Source: Thermoactinomyces sp. DSM 45892 | GTDB lineage: Bacteria; Bacillota; Bacilli; Thermoactinomycetales; Thermoactinomycetaceae | Assembly (NCBI RefSeq): GCF_900107305.1 | Contig: NZ_FNPL01000003.1 | Coordinates: 1-64,000 of the forward strand | Direction: 5' to 3' | Length of the DNA stretch: 64,000 nt | Made by a program: the position numbers and the translations under genes | Shown: in pieces, positions 1 to 7,900 of the stretch | Layout of the letters: each line of letters begins with the position of its first letter | Position numbering within the stretch: position 1 is the stretch's first letter | Notes under the pieces: generated by a model | What the model was told of the DNA's origin: nothing | What the model saw: the letters and a program-made list of their open reading frames with translations, nothing else | The model's database searches: none

Positions 1-91
1 ACCCCTTGTAGACGACGAGGTTGATCGGTCTGAGGTGTACGCACAGCAATGTGTTCAGCTGACAGATACGAATCGGTCGAGGGCTTATCCT
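1..91 (+). rRNA. 23S rRNA, 3' end (partial)
   Basis: The first ~90 bases match the conserved 3' tail of bacterial 23S rRNA (GACGACGAGGTTGAT, then TGTTCAGCTGACAGATACGAAT and GGTCGAGGGCTTATCC). The gene enters from the left edge, so only the tail is present. The exact 3' end is estimated from other Bacillales. Confidence 0.93.
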
Positions 92-189
92 ACACGCATG
101 AAATGGTTGGTTAATCAACTTTCGAAATGCAACTTTCTTTCTCTCATTTCTGATCTAATTTTGAAGGTGTTTCATCTTCTACAACTTAG

Positions 190-306
190 TCTGGTGATGA
201 TGGCGGAGGGGATCCACTCGTTCCCATCCCGAACACGACCGTTAAGCCCTCCAGCGCCGATGGTACTTGGACCGCAGGGTCCTGGAAGAGTAGGACGTCG
301 CCAGGC
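190..306 (+). rRNA. rrf: 5S rRNA
   Basis: About 117 nt with the standard 5S landmarks: terminal pairing of TCTGG with CCAGG, the CCCATCCCGAACACG loop A/B region, CAGCGCCGATGGTA, and AGAGTAGGACGTCGCC. It follows the 23S tail by about 100 bp in normal 16S-23S-5S order and closes the rRNA operon. Confidence 0.95.
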
Positions 307-314
307 ATACATAA

Positions 315-352
315 TAAAAGAAGCATTCAGTTAAAACTGGGTGCTTTTTTTA
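315..352 (+). terminator. rRNA operon terminator
   Basis: A 10-bp stem (GCATTCAGTT paired with AACTGGGTGC, some G-U pairs) with an AAA loop is followed by a run of T. It sits just after 5S rRNA and is a normal Rho-independent terminator. Confidence 0.85.
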
Positions 353-353
353 T

Positions 354-954
354 TATGTAAAGAATGATAAACATAGGTTTTGATACAAGCGTATTATATA
401 GTATAGTAGTGAATAAGGTTAGGAAATTCTGAGTCGCTAAGATAGGATGATTTCAGAAGTTATTTTCATGATTGAACCCCTACTTAGATCAGATTTATGG
501 AGCGGGGATAGGTTGACTCGTGACTGTGAGAAAATAAGGGTTTGTATGTGATCATTACATGATGTTATTCTGTACTGGCTTAGCGAGAAATAGCTTGTTC
601 TACAGCTGTTTGCGAATGGAGTGGTGTACTATATTTATGCCTAATGCAAAAATTAACTCGATCAGAGTCAAAAGAAAGGCGTTTAAATGATCGTTCAGTA
701 GAAAAGATGTAATGCTTTTCTAGATAACTAGATGTTAGCTTAGAACCGACTACTATTGGTGACCAGGTACTGGAAAGGCATTAGATGTGTTTCTAAGAAT
801 AATATTAATGGTATATTCATTCAGTTTCCGCAGGTTTGATAACGTTGGTTAAGGACTTTAGAATGTGGAAAAAAACTTATCTTACTAGCGATAGTGTAGA
901 AGTTATTCTTGGATATGTGCATCCTGTATTTTTATATAAAGTTTCTATTTCTTG
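354..954. other. Gene-free interval between rRNA operon and tRNA operon
   Basis: About 600 bp of AT-rich sequence with stops in all frames and no ORF preceded by a ribosome binding site. I see no repeat or conserved RNA in it. It ends at the tRNA operon promoter. Confidence 0.6.
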
Positions 955-983
955 TTGACATTATCCTTAAATCACAGTACTAT
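955..983 (+). promoter_or_regulatory. Sigma-A-type promoter of the tRNA operon
   Basis: A consensus -35 TTGACA (955-960) is separated by exactly 17 bp from a -10 TACTAT (978-983). It lies about 70 bp upstream of tRNA-Ser, the first of six tRNA genes in the same direction. Confidence 0.75.
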
Positions 984-1051
984 ATTATTTGTGAGTTGTT
1001 ACTGGATTTCAATCAGAGCACAACTAACGATTAAGATGAATATGATAATCT

Positions 1052-1145
1052 GGAGAGATGTCCGAGTTGGTCGAAGGAGCACGATTGGAAATCGTGTAGG
1101 CGGGCAAAACCTGTCTCGAGGGTTCGAATCCCTCTCTCTCCGCCA
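1052..1145 (+). tRNA. tRNA-Ser(GGA)
   Basis: Acceptor GGAGAGA pairs with TCTCTCC, followed by G and an encoded CCA. There is a long variable arm typical of class II tRNA, a GGTTCGAATCC T arm, and a GGA anticodon in the loop TTGGAAA. Confidence 0.96.
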
Positions 1146-1148
1146 GAT

Positions 1149-1224
<76 letters not shown>

Positions 1225-1233
1225 TCAAAATGT

Positions 1234-1306
1234 GCTGGCATAGCTCAATTGGTAGAGCACCTGACTTGTAATCAGGGGGTTGTGGGTTCAAGTCCTATTG
1301 CCAGCA
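1234..1306 (+). tRNA. tRNA-Thr(TGT), copy 1
   Basis: Acceptor GCTGGCA pairs with TGCCAGC, discriminator A. The 3' CCA is not encoded, unlike the neighbouring tRNAs. The anticodon loop CTTGTAA gives TGT. Confidence 0.95.
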
Positions 1307-1388
1307 TCCTTTATAATATTGTAGTACAAAGGGAATAAAATGTACTTGTGTGGTGAATTAGTTTCGTCTCGATCACCATCAGAAATGC

Positions 1389-1461
1389 GCTGGCATAGCT
1401 CAATTGGTAGAGCACCTGACTTGTAATCAGGGGGTTGTGGGTTCAAGTCCTATTGCCAGCA
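1389..1461 (+). tRNA. tRNA-Thr(TGT), copy 2
   Basis: Same sequence as copy 1 over the whole tRNA, including the missing CCA. About 15 nt upstream also match (ACCATCA followed by similar bases), so this looks like a recent local duplication of part of the Phe-Thr interval. Confidence 0.95.
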
Positions 1462-1467
1462 TTTTGT

Positions 1468-1541
1468 AGGGGTGTAGTTTAGTGGTAGAACAGGAGTCTC
1501 CAAAACTTCTAGTGTGGGTTCGATTCCTACCACCCCTGCCA
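1468..1541 (+). tRNA. tRNA-Trp(CCA)
   Basis: Acceptor AGGGGTG pairs with CACCCCT, followed by G and an encoded CCA. The anticodon loop CTCCAAA gives CCA. Starts 6 nt after the second tRNA-Thr. Confidence 0.95.
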
Positions 1542-1550
1542 TTTTTATTT

Positions 1551-1624
<74 letters not shown>

Positions 1625-1626
1625 AA

Positions 1627-1673
1627 TAAAAAAGTTTGCTCGTGACTGTAAGTGCCACGAGCAAACTTTTTTA
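1627..1673. terminator. Bidirectional terminator
   Basis: A perfect long inverted repeat (AAAAGTTTGCTCGTG and its complement around an 11-nt loop) flanked by A and T runs. It ends the tRNA operon on the plus strand and the lipoprotein gene on the minus strand. Confidence 0.9.
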
Positions 1674-1677
1674 TTGC

Positions 1678-2298
1678 TTATACAGATAATACTTTCTGAT
1701 AGGAGGCATTTAGTTTTTTTACCTGTTCTTGAAATAACGATACCAATTGATCAATTTCTGTCACTAATTGATCCGAGTTGTCAGTGGGAAGGGGTTTACT
1801 CTTGATAATGGCCTGAATTGCTTCTGATTGATTTTGTAGGAGTTCTTCATACTTTGTTGCAATAGATAACTCCGTCTGAATACTTGTTTCAAAGTCTGTA
1901 AGGAATCGCTGAGCAGGTTGCTGGATAGAAGGATTTGTGAGTTTGTTTACTTGTTGTTTGACCTCTTTGAATCTCTCTTGCACACTTTCCACTGCTTTTT
2001 TATATTCTGCAATTTGAGATTTGGCTTGGTTTACTTTAGGGATCATATTTTGTTCTAGATCTGTTACTTTCTGATTGGATATGGTTTTTAGTTTTGCCTC
2101 TTCTACAGATGCAGCCATTTTCTGAAGCAATGTATCATTTTGATTTTCCTGTTGGATCATTTCATTCATACTTGAAACAACAGGTTGTATAGAAGGTGTA
2201 CGTTTCATTGCCTCTTGGGCGGATTGACTTGTTTCGCAACTGGTTGCTGTAATAAGAATGATATTGAAAATAAGTAAAAGGGAAAGAGTTTTTTTCAA
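1678..2298 (-). CDS. Helical lipoprotein, possibly YkyA-like
   Basis: 206 aa. TTG start chosen because a GAAGGGA ribosome binding site lies about 9 nt upstream. The N terminus is a lipoprotein signal: KK, hydrophobic stretch, then a TATSC lipobox with the acylated Cys near residue 21. The rest is soluble, rich in K, E, Q and predicted long helices/coiled coil. Length, lipobox and helical composition resemble the putative cell-wall-binding lipoprotein family of B. subtilis YkyA, but I cannot confirm that without a search. It stands alone between two tRNA operons. Confidence 0.7.
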   Translation of the reverse strand: MKKTLSLLLIFNIILITATSCETSQSAQEAMKRTPSIQPVVSSMNEMIQQENQNDTLLQKMAASVEEAKLKTISNQKVTDLEQNMIPKVNQAKSQIAEYKKAVESVQERFKEVKQQVNKLTNPSIQQPAQRFLTDFETSIQTELSIATKYEELLQNQSEAIQAIIKSKPLPTDNSDQLVTEIDQLVSLFQEQVKKLNASYQKVLSV

Positions 2299-2443
2299 TG
2301 TGATTAGTCCCTTCTATGTAATTTGTACTCAGCTTGTCATTGATTTATAACAAGCTTGACTCTGTAATGAGAGTACCTTATCTACGAGTGTATGAGCGTA
2401 AATCGAATAGATTCCTCTTTTGTAATAAAAGTAGAAAAAGATA

Positions 2444-2472
2444 TTGCATTGTATTTTGTCATGTGGTAAGAT
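2444..2472 (+). promoter_or_regulatory. Promoter of the tRNA-Arg cluster
   Basis: TTGCAT (2444-2449), 17-bp spacer, TAAGAT (2467-2472). This would start transcription about 15 nt upstream of the first tRNA-Arg. A TTGACA at 2481-2486 is too close to the tRNA to serve as its -35. Confidence 0.5.
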
Positions 2473-2494
2473 TATTTTCGTTGACAAGTTATAT

Positions 2495-2571
2495 GTGCCC
2501 TTAGCTCAGCTGGATAGAGTGTCTGACTACGGATCAGAAGGTCGAGGGTTCGAATCCTTCAGGGCACGCCA
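2495..2571 (+). tRNA. tRNA-Arg(ACG), copy 1
   Basis: 77 nt. Acceptor GTGCCCT pairs with AGGGCAC, followed by G and an encoded CCA. The anticodon loop CTACGGA gives ACG. First of three copies spaced exactly 118 bp apart. Confidence 0.95.
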
Positions 2572-2612
2572 TTTACTCTCTTAGAGTAAGGAATTGAATC
2601 ATATAATGAGAT

Positions 2613-2689
2613 GTGCCCTTAGCTCAGCTGGATAGAGTGTCTGACTACGGATCAGAAGGCCGTGGGTTCGAATCCTTCAGGGCACGCCA
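2613..2689 (+). tRNA. tRNA-Arg(ACG), copy 2, variant T arm
   Basis: Same as copies 1 and 3 except in the variable/T-arm region: GGCCGTGGG replaces GGTCGAGGG. The change replaces an A-U pair in the T stem with a U-U mismatch, so this copy may fold less well. Confidence 0.93.
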
Positions 2690-2730
2690 TTTACTCTCTT
2701 AGAGTAAGGAATTGAATTATATAATGAGAT

Positions 2731-2807
2731 GTGCCCTTAGCTCAGCTGGATAGAGTGTCTGACTACGGATCAGAAGGTCGAGGGTTCGAATCCTTCAGGG
2801 CACGCCA
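2731..2807 (+). tRNA. tRNA-Arg(ACG), copy 3 (integration site, attL side)
   Basis: Same sequence as copy 1. Its 3' 50 nt (2758-2807) recur with one mismatch at 58549-58598, far to the right. That is the pattern left when an element integrates into the 3' end of a tRNA gene and restores it. Confidence 0.95.
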
Positions 2808-2815
2808 AATTATAG

Positions 2816-2858
2816 AAACCCCGTTTATACCGAGATCCCTTGGTACAAGCGGGGTTTC
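2816..2858 (+). terminator. Terminator after tRNA-Arg copy 3
   Basis: Inverted repeat AAACCCCG(C/T)TT...AAGCGGGGTTT with an inner TATACC/GGTA pairing. A diverged copy of the same hairpin follows the displaced tRNA fragment at 58606-58649. Confidence 0.75.
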
Positions 2859-2966
2859 GCTATCTATGTAGTTAAAGGAATAGACTGTAAACCCTTTTTC
2901 ATTTCCCTTTTTCTGGATAGGTGTGCTATTTAGTGTTATCTAATTCTATCTAATGTTATTAAGTGC

Positions 2967-3042
2967 GTGATCATTTCGTGATCAAGAGTGTGATCGAACC
3001 CGTGATCAATAGGTGATCAGTTTCGTGATCACTTAGTGGTCA
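2967..3042. repeat. Phased GTGATCA array (7 units)
   Basis: GTGATCA or a one-base variant starts at 2967, 2978, 2990, 3002, 3013, 3025 and 3036, a spacing of 11 or 12 bp, i.e. about one DNA helical turn. The core TGATCA is itself a palindrome. Shorter versions occur at 58430-58447 (2 units) and 58770-58810 (4 units), each next to a copy of the element end. The likely role is binding of a protein along one DNA face, either an integration accessory factor or a repressor of the MucR-like gene that starts 178 bp downstream. Confidence 0.85.
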
Positions 3043-3219
3043 ATCAGAAACTCATATGGATAAAGGAGCCAAAATTAGCCCCCACTTGGCTGTGAATCGA
3101 GGCTAACTTTTGTCTGAATGTTGTCTGTTTGAGTGGCCTCAAAATAGAACCCATCTAACATGCTACTTTTTGATAATATACTATGCAAGCATATAAAACG
3201 ATCATCAAGGAGAAGACAT

Positions 3220-3726
3220 ATGGATATAGAAAAGTACATATTTGAAGACTATATTATTTGCCCGATTTGCAAAGCGAAAAAGAGAGCCCTTACATGGATG
3301 CATCTAGGTATGCATGGATATGAGAGTGTACGAGAATTCAAAATCAAAAACAATATTCCCCTTGGAGTGGCTCTCCTATCGCATGAAACTCAAAGAAATA
3401 GCCGGAATCGGGCAATGAAGAATGCAGAGTGGTTTAAAGAAGAAGTGGTGCCAAAAGGGATTCAACTGGCAAAGGAGCTTAGGGCTCCCCTTCCTAAGGA
3501 ATCGTTAGAACATGCCAGAAGGATGAAAAAGGGAAAATCATGGACGAGAGCGTATAAGGAACAGATGAAAGAAGAAGGATGGATTAGTTTAAGTGATGCA
3601 GTAAGTGGATTGGGGCAGAGGAATGGGTGGAAGAGTGGAGACTGTTACTCGAGAAAAATAAAGAGGAGTACCTCAAAAGACGAAGCAAAAAATCTAATTA
3701 GATTTATATATCCAAATTCTTGTTAA
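3220..3726 (+). CDS. MucR/Ros-like zinc-finger DNA-binding protein
   Basis: 168 aa. Start at 3220 chosen because of CAAGGAG six nt upstream. Residues ~12-40 hold CPIC, a 12-13-residue spacer and HLGMH, then YESVREFKIKNNIP. This matches the C2H2-like finger and 'HL..H..T..EYR.K..LP' layout of the Ros/MucR family. The C-terminal half is basic and unassigned. It is the first gene inside the element, next to the GTGATCA array, and a decayed copy lies at the equivalent place in the second element (59096-59196). It may therefore act on the array. The function is inferred. Confidence 0.6.
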   Translation: MDIEKYIFEDYIICPICKAKKRALTWMHLGMHGYESVREFKIKNNIPLGVALLSHETQRNSRNRAMKNAEWFKEEVVPKGIQLAKELRAPLPKESLEHARRMKKGKSWTRAYKEQMKEEGWISLSDAVSGLGQRNGWKSGDCYSRKIKRSTSKDEAKNLIRFIYPNSC

Positions 3727-3833
3727 TTATATGTAGTATATTGTAAGATTAATGGAATGTAGAAATATTATATAAAATTTATGAGACGAGAGGAGTTTGC
3801 AAAGATCATTATTTCTTTGCAGTAGTTACGTGT

Positions 3834-5363
3834 ATGCAAAACAAAAGAATACTAAAAACCTTGTTCATCATGATGATGATTGTGCTTTTCACATTTGGAT
3901 TCGTAGGACAAGGGCTTACCTATGCAGTGGACTTCAATATTGATAACACCCCAATCAACTCTGAGTTCGATACGGAAATAGCGAAAACATCCACTACTAC
4001 GGAAAAAGGTTGGTTAAAATCGGCGGGAGACTGGCTAGAGGCCAAATGGGATCGATTCACCAAGTGGTGTAAGGAAATATGGGATGAGATAAACAATATA
4101 TTGGATGAGCTAGGCGCGAAGATCAAAGAATTGAAAGATAGCTTATGGAAATGGGCCTTAGCCGTTGGTTCCGCGGCCACATTAGCATGGGCCATATTAA
4201 AGAAGCAGTTTCCTATACTAAAGGTAGTAGAATGGGCAGCATCCTTCCTGAAAGGTGTGTTACGAGGGCTGGCGGACATGGTCATAGGCGTCATTGACCT
4301 AGTGGTGGGAGCGGGTGAACTCATCCTATATGCGATCCTCAATCCCGGTGAGGCATGGGACAAGCTCGTGTACTGGATTACCCATCCCGGTGAAGTATGG
4401 GACAACATACGTAATGGAGTAAGCGGTGTCTGGAATGAGATCACGGAGTCCTTTGTGCGAATGGTGATCAATGGAGATGGAAATTCACGTGCAGAATGGC
4501 TAGGATATGCGGCCTCACAAGTTCTAGGGTTAAAAGGTTTAGATAAAGCAGGGAAGGTAGGCAATGGTGTTTCGAAGGCAGGTGGCCTCTCTAGTAAGTT
4601 TCCTCTAGCCAGCAAGGCATGGGGGAAACTCTCTGATTCGCTTACAGGATTGGGTGATAAGTTCAAGTCACTGGGGGCCAAATTATTTGGTAATGCCAAG
4701 AAGATACTCGCTACCACGACAGCCGGTGCGGTTACCGTAGCGGGACTCACCTTTGCATTTCCGAAGATTGAGCCGTTCATAATGAAATTGAAGGACTGTA
4801 TCGCTGTACAACAGCAGGATACAGGACATTATTTTGCTTCGATGCAGTTGGCAGGGAAGCTTGATTGTCCAAGTGGGAAAGCAGAAACGGGCACTAAACA
4901 ATTTTCCAAAGGCGGAACTGAGAAAGTCCCCAAAGAATTACTAGAAACCAAACCAAAAAATTCACCAGTACCTGAAAAATGGCTCAATAAAGGTGGTAGT
5001 ATAAGTATAGATGAAAATAAAGTCTGGACTTATACCAATAAAGATGGTGTTTCTATAAGGTATCCTAATGGATATCCAGATTTTTCGGAACATGTACATC
5101 CAATAATAAAGTCTGTGGAGATTGATTTTGCAAATCCAGCCCACCGACCAACAGATTTCAAAGAATCCAATTTAAAGGCAGGACTAGATGTCAACTCAGA
5201 CCCACCGCTACACGAACACAATGGGCTAAGAAGATCTCCTATAGGTTACACATGGCACCATCATCAAGATGGGAAAACAATGATGCTCGTGGAGGAAGAT
5301 ATTCATACTGAATTTAAGCATAGGGGCGGAATTTCGATAATAGAGGGAGAGAATAAAAAATAA
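3834..5363 (+). CDS. Secreted or membrane polymorphic toxin with C-terminal WHH nuclease domain
   Basis: 509 aa. The N terminus has a hydrophobic signal/anchor (residues ~8-30). Two or three further hydrophobic helices lie between ~100 and 165, and a glycine/alanine-rich one near 290-310. The last ~45 residues carry the motif GYTWHHHQDG (W474, H475, H476), then MMLV, IH and HRGG. That is the signature of the HNH/Endo VII nuclease toxins with conserved WHH. The next gene, 13 bp on, is a SUKH-family immunity protein, which supports a contact or secreted toxin. No clear ribosome binding site precedes the ATG, so the exact start is uncertain. No LXG or YeeF domain is obvious. Confidence 0.75.
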   Translation: MQNKRILKTLFIMMMIVLFTFGFVGQGLTYAVDFNIDNTPINSEFDTEIAKTSTTTEKGWLKSAGDWLEAKWDRFTKWCKEIWDEINNILDELGAKIKELKDSLWKWALAVGSAATLAWAILKKQFPILKVVEWAASFLKGVLRGLADMVIGVIDLVVGAGELILYAILNPGEAWDKLVYWITHPGEVWDNIRNGVSGVWNEITESFVRMVINGDGNSRAEWLGYAASQVLGLKGLDKAGKVGNGVSKAGGLSSKFPLASKAWGKLSDSLTGLGDKFKSLGAKLFGNAKKILATTTAGAVTVAGLTFAFPKIEPFIMKLKDCIAVQQQDTGHYFASMQLAGKLDCPSGKAETGTKQFSKGGTEKVPKELLETKPKNSPVPEKWLNKGGSISIDENKVWTYTNKDGVSIRYPNGYPDFSEHVHPIIKSVEIDFANPAHRPTDFKESNLKAGLDVNSDPPLHEHNGLRRSPIGYTWHHHQDGKTMMLVEEDIHTEFKHRGGISIIEGENKK

Positions 5364-5376
5364 GGGGGAATTGAGT

Positions 5377-5832
5377 ATGGTTAAGGTAATTAGTAAGGAT
5401 TCCAAACTAGGAACTTCGGATATTGAACGATTGGAAGCGGAGATCCAGATCCAACTGCCTAAAGAATATAAGAGTTTTTTGTTAAAGTTCAATGGAGGCT
5501 ATACAGTTCTTCCACTCTTTCGAATTTCGGATGAACAAGGCGTAAGTGTTGTAAATAATCTATTTGGAACGGGTAGTAGTCATCGTAATCTACAAAAGGT
5601 TATTGATATACTGGAAGATCGTATGCCAGAGGGATTTATTCCGATTGGTGATGATCCTAGTGGTAATATGATATGCGTAGGAACTAAAGCTCCTTACTAT
5701 GACCATATCTACTTCTGGGATCATGAAGAAGAAGCAGAAGACGAGCCTGATATGAGCAATATGTATTTCTTGGCAAATAACATCTTTGAGTTTTTGGATT
5801 CACTGTATGATGATCCATCTGTTTATGAGTAG
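5377..5832 (+). CDS. SMI1/KNR4 (SUKH) family immunity protein
   Basis: 151 aa. Start at 5377 has AAGGGGGA at good spacing; an in-frame TTG at 5371 is less likely. The N terminus IERLEAEIQIQLPKEYKSFL, then NGG, is the typical SUKH-1 opening. IGDDPSGNMICVG and a later YFWDHE segment fit the rest of the fold. SUKH proteins neutralise nuclease toxins, and this gene directly follows a WHH nuclease toxin. Confidence 0.88.
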   Translation: MVKVISKDSKLGTSDIERLEAEIQIQLPKEYKSFLLKFNGGYTVLPLFRISDEQGVSVVNNLFGTGSSHRNLQKVIDILEDRMPEGFIPIGDDPSGNMICVGTKAPYYDHIYFWDHEEEAEDEPDMSNMYFLANNIFEFLDSLYDDPSVYE

Positions 5833-5901
5833 AAGTTTATTGTAAGCAATGCGTTTAACCAGTTCTTGAATGATATTACTAATGTTTGATGAGTAAGTGA
5901 A

Positions 5902-5937
5902 AAATAGCCCAGATCACATGCAGTGGTCGGGGCTATT
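5902..5937. terminator. Bidirectional terminator
   Basis: AATAGCCC and GGGCTATT flank a GATCAC/GTGGTC inner stem. It lies between the convergent immunity gene and the lipoprotein gene. Confidence 0.75.
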
Positions 5938-5956
5938 CTATGTCTAACTTCTATCT

Positions 5957-6511
5957 TTATGGCGTAATCTTGATGAACTGCTTAGCGTATTCAGCTCGCT
6001 TTTCTTTGTTGTAGACAAATGGATCGATGATTTTACTGATCCATGCGTTATTCTCTGTTACTTCACTTAATTTGACGCCGAAATAGTGTTCTACTTCTGT
6101 ACGAGTGATTGTAACCGTGTACTTTTTTCCTTGAAATGGAACTTCGATATGTACCTTGTTGAATGAATCACTTACACGTAAATAACGCGGTGGATTAGAC
6201 ATCAGATTTTTTGTGATGGCATCTCCTGTACCCCAGTACTCATTGTACAGTTTTAGATCCTTTTTATCTTCTTTGTACGTGATGGTTAAGGTGTTGTTTT
6301 CGATTTTTACATTGTCTACGAATGGTCGTCCACCAATTTCAGCTTTAATTTTCTCGATGAGCTGTTTATCAGGTAACTTTTCTGCCTTTGGTATAGTAGA
6401 AGCCTCGACTTGAGCTTGAGGTGGTTTTTGTGGTTGTGGTTGTGCGGATTTCTCTGAACTACACCCAACTAATGATACTAACAGAACTGAACAGAGTACC
6501 AATCTTTTCAA
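5957..6511 (-). CDS. Small lipoprotein of unknown function
   Basis: 184 aa. TTG start preceded by AAAGGGGGA. Signal peptide MKRLVLCSVLLVSLVGCSS with lipobox LVGC. A Gln/Pro-rich linker (~20-40) is followed by a compact domain containing charged beta-rich segments (VKIENNTLTITYK, VHIEVPFQGKKYTVTITR). I do not recognise the family. It sits between the toxin pair and the integrase, and may be a lysogenic-conversion gene of the prophage. Confidence 0.7.
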   Translation of the reverse strand: MKRLVLCSVLLVSLVGCSSEKSAQPQPQKPPQAQVEASTIPKAEKLPDKQLIEKIKAEIGGRPFVDNVKIENNTLTITYKEDKKDLKLYNEYWGTGDAITKNLMSNPPRYLRVSDSFNKVHIEVPFQGKKYTVTITRTEVEHYFGVKLSEVTENNAWISKIIDPFVYNKEKRAEYAKQFIKITP

Positions 6512-6588
6512 AGTTTAATCCCCCTTTGAAACAATAGTACACTATTTCCGAACTTTCTTTCTATATATAGTTTGTTGTAAGTGAAAAC

Positions 6589-6610
6589 AACCTCGACTAT
6601 TGCGAGGTCA
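6589..6610 (-). terminator. Weak terminator after integrase
   Basis: CCTCG and CGAGG form a short stem, followed on the minus strand by TTGTTTTC. It is the only hairpin behind the integrase gene. Confidence 0.35.
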
Positions 6611-6625
6611 TTTACCATTTCTATC

Positions 6626-7762
6626 TTACGCTTGAGCAGTTTGAAAGGCATTACTAAAGTTTTGGGCTGCATCTTCCTGAATGCTCTTCATGACATGGCT
6701 ATATACATCTAGCGTTATGCTCGTCTTACTGTGACCCAATCTCTCGGATACCACCTTTGGATGCTCCCCTAGAGTCAGCATAATGGTGGCGTGGGTATGG
6801 CGGGTATCGTGGAAGCGGATGCGAGTTACTCCAGACTTTTCTATCGTACTCCAGAAGTGTCGTCGGAGGTTGCTAGGGCCTATAGGAGTCCCTTTTTTGG
6901 TACAAACCACTAGGTTATTTTCTTGATAAGCTTGTCCAAGCCGTTTTTTGTTTCGTTTCTGTTCCCGCTGTCGCTTTTCAAGTGCGTCCACTATGTTTTC
7001 GGTAATAGCGATCGCTCTTCGGGAGGCTTTGGACTTAGGGTCTTCGAAAATGGTTCCTTCGCTGGTACAGGACAGTCCTTGGCGGATGCGAATCATCTTA
7101 TTCTCTAGGTCACAATCTTCCCACCGTAGCCCAAGTATTTCGCCCATCCTCATTCCAGTGTATATGGCGAGTAAGTAGGCAATATGGAGGGGATGCTGTT
7201 CCGTATGACTTAGAAATATCTTTGCTTCTTCAATAGACCAAGTTTTTTGTTCTTTATGAGAAATTTTCGGAGGGCTAGTGAGTTTCACAGGGTTGGAGCG
7301 GATCAGCTTCCATGCTACTGCTTGCTCGAGGGAGCTGGAGAGAATGACATGCATGTGCTTGATGTATTCTGCGGAGAGTCCTTCAGAGGACTTTTTCGCA
7401 TAGAAATTCTGGATGTGCATGGGAGTGAGTTTGTCGAGTGGGATGTTACCTAGCTCAGGGATGAGTTTGTTATCAATAATGTACTTATAGGAGTCGTATG
7501 TTTTCAGTCGTACTCGTTGCTTGGCGGTGCTTTCGATCCAATCCAGTAAATAGGTCCTCAGAGTACATTTGGCTGGTTCCACAAAAGTTCCCTTCGTTAC
7601 CTGATGAATGATTTGGTTACAGGCTTCCTCGGCTTCCTTTCTTGTTTTGAAACCCCGCCTAGTCGCTTGTCTCCTCTTTCCTCGTTCATCGAGTCCGATA
7701 TCCACCCGGAACATCCAAGTTTGTCCTTCTCGTTTACTTTCTTTTTTGAAAGATCCTTTCAT
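6626..7762 (-). CDS. int: Phage tyrosine recombinase (integrase)
   Basis: 378 aa, the usual length. ATG preceded by AAGGGAG. The N terminus is an AP2-like arm-binding domain (GQTWMFRVDIGLDERGKRRQ). It is followed by a SAM-like core-binding domain (~65-165) and a catalytic domain with TGMRMGE (catalytic Arg), HDTRHTHAT (HxxR), LGHS (His) and LDVYSH (nucleophilic Tyr near 355). All catalytic residues are present. It sits at the left end of the phage genes and reads outward. The tRNA-Arg 3' end is the likely target, though four genes lie between them. Confidence 0.96.
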   Translation of the reverse strand: MKGSFKKESKREGQTWMFRVDIGLDERGKRRQATRRGFKTRKEAEEACNQIIHQVTKGTFVEPAKCTLRTYLLDWIESTAKQRVRLKTYDSYKYIIDNKLIPELGNIPLDKLTPMHIQNFYAKKSSEGLSAEYIKHMHVILSSSLEQAVAWKLIRSNPVKLTSPPKISHKEQKTWSIEEAKIFLSHTEQHPLHIAYLLAIYTGMRMGEILGLRWEDCDLENKMIRIRQGLSCTSEGTIFEDPKSKASRRAIAITENIVDALEKRQREQKRNKKRLGQAYQENNLVVCTKKGTPIGPSNLRRHFWSTIEKSGVTRIRFHDTRHTHATIMLTLGEHPKVVSERLGHSKTSITLDVYSHVMKSIQEDAAQNFSNAFQTAQA

Positions 7763-7900
7763 CTAAGAATCACTCCCTTCATATATTGCATGGTTATTGT
7801 AAAATTAAAATACACATATGTCAAACATAAAATACAGACAGATGCACAAAAACGACGTGAACCTAGACACATCGTTTCGTTTTAAAATGATCGTTTATCT

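Larger units (their letters stand above)
2495..2807 (+). repeat. 118-bp tandem repeat carrying tRNA-Arg (2.65 copies)
   Basis: tRNA-Arg copies start at 2495, 2613 and 2731, a period of exactly 118 bp. The 41-bp spacer between them (starting ATTTACTCTCTTAGAGTAAG) is repeated almost perfectly. The third unit lacks the spacer because element sequence follows the CCA. Confidence 0.9.

Noticed and set aside
2481-2486. TTGACA as -35 of the tRNA-Arg cluster
   Set aside because: It is only 8 bp before the tRNA 5' end, leaving no room for a -10; the pair at 2444/2467 fits better.
2967-3042. GTGATCA array as a CRISPR
   Set aside because: Repeats are 7 bp with 4-5-bp spacers and no cas genes; it is a protein-binding type array.
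3920-4780. 286-codon open frame on the minus strand
   Set aside because: It lies wholly opposite the toxin gene, has no ribosome binding site and its composition is that of an antisense shadow.
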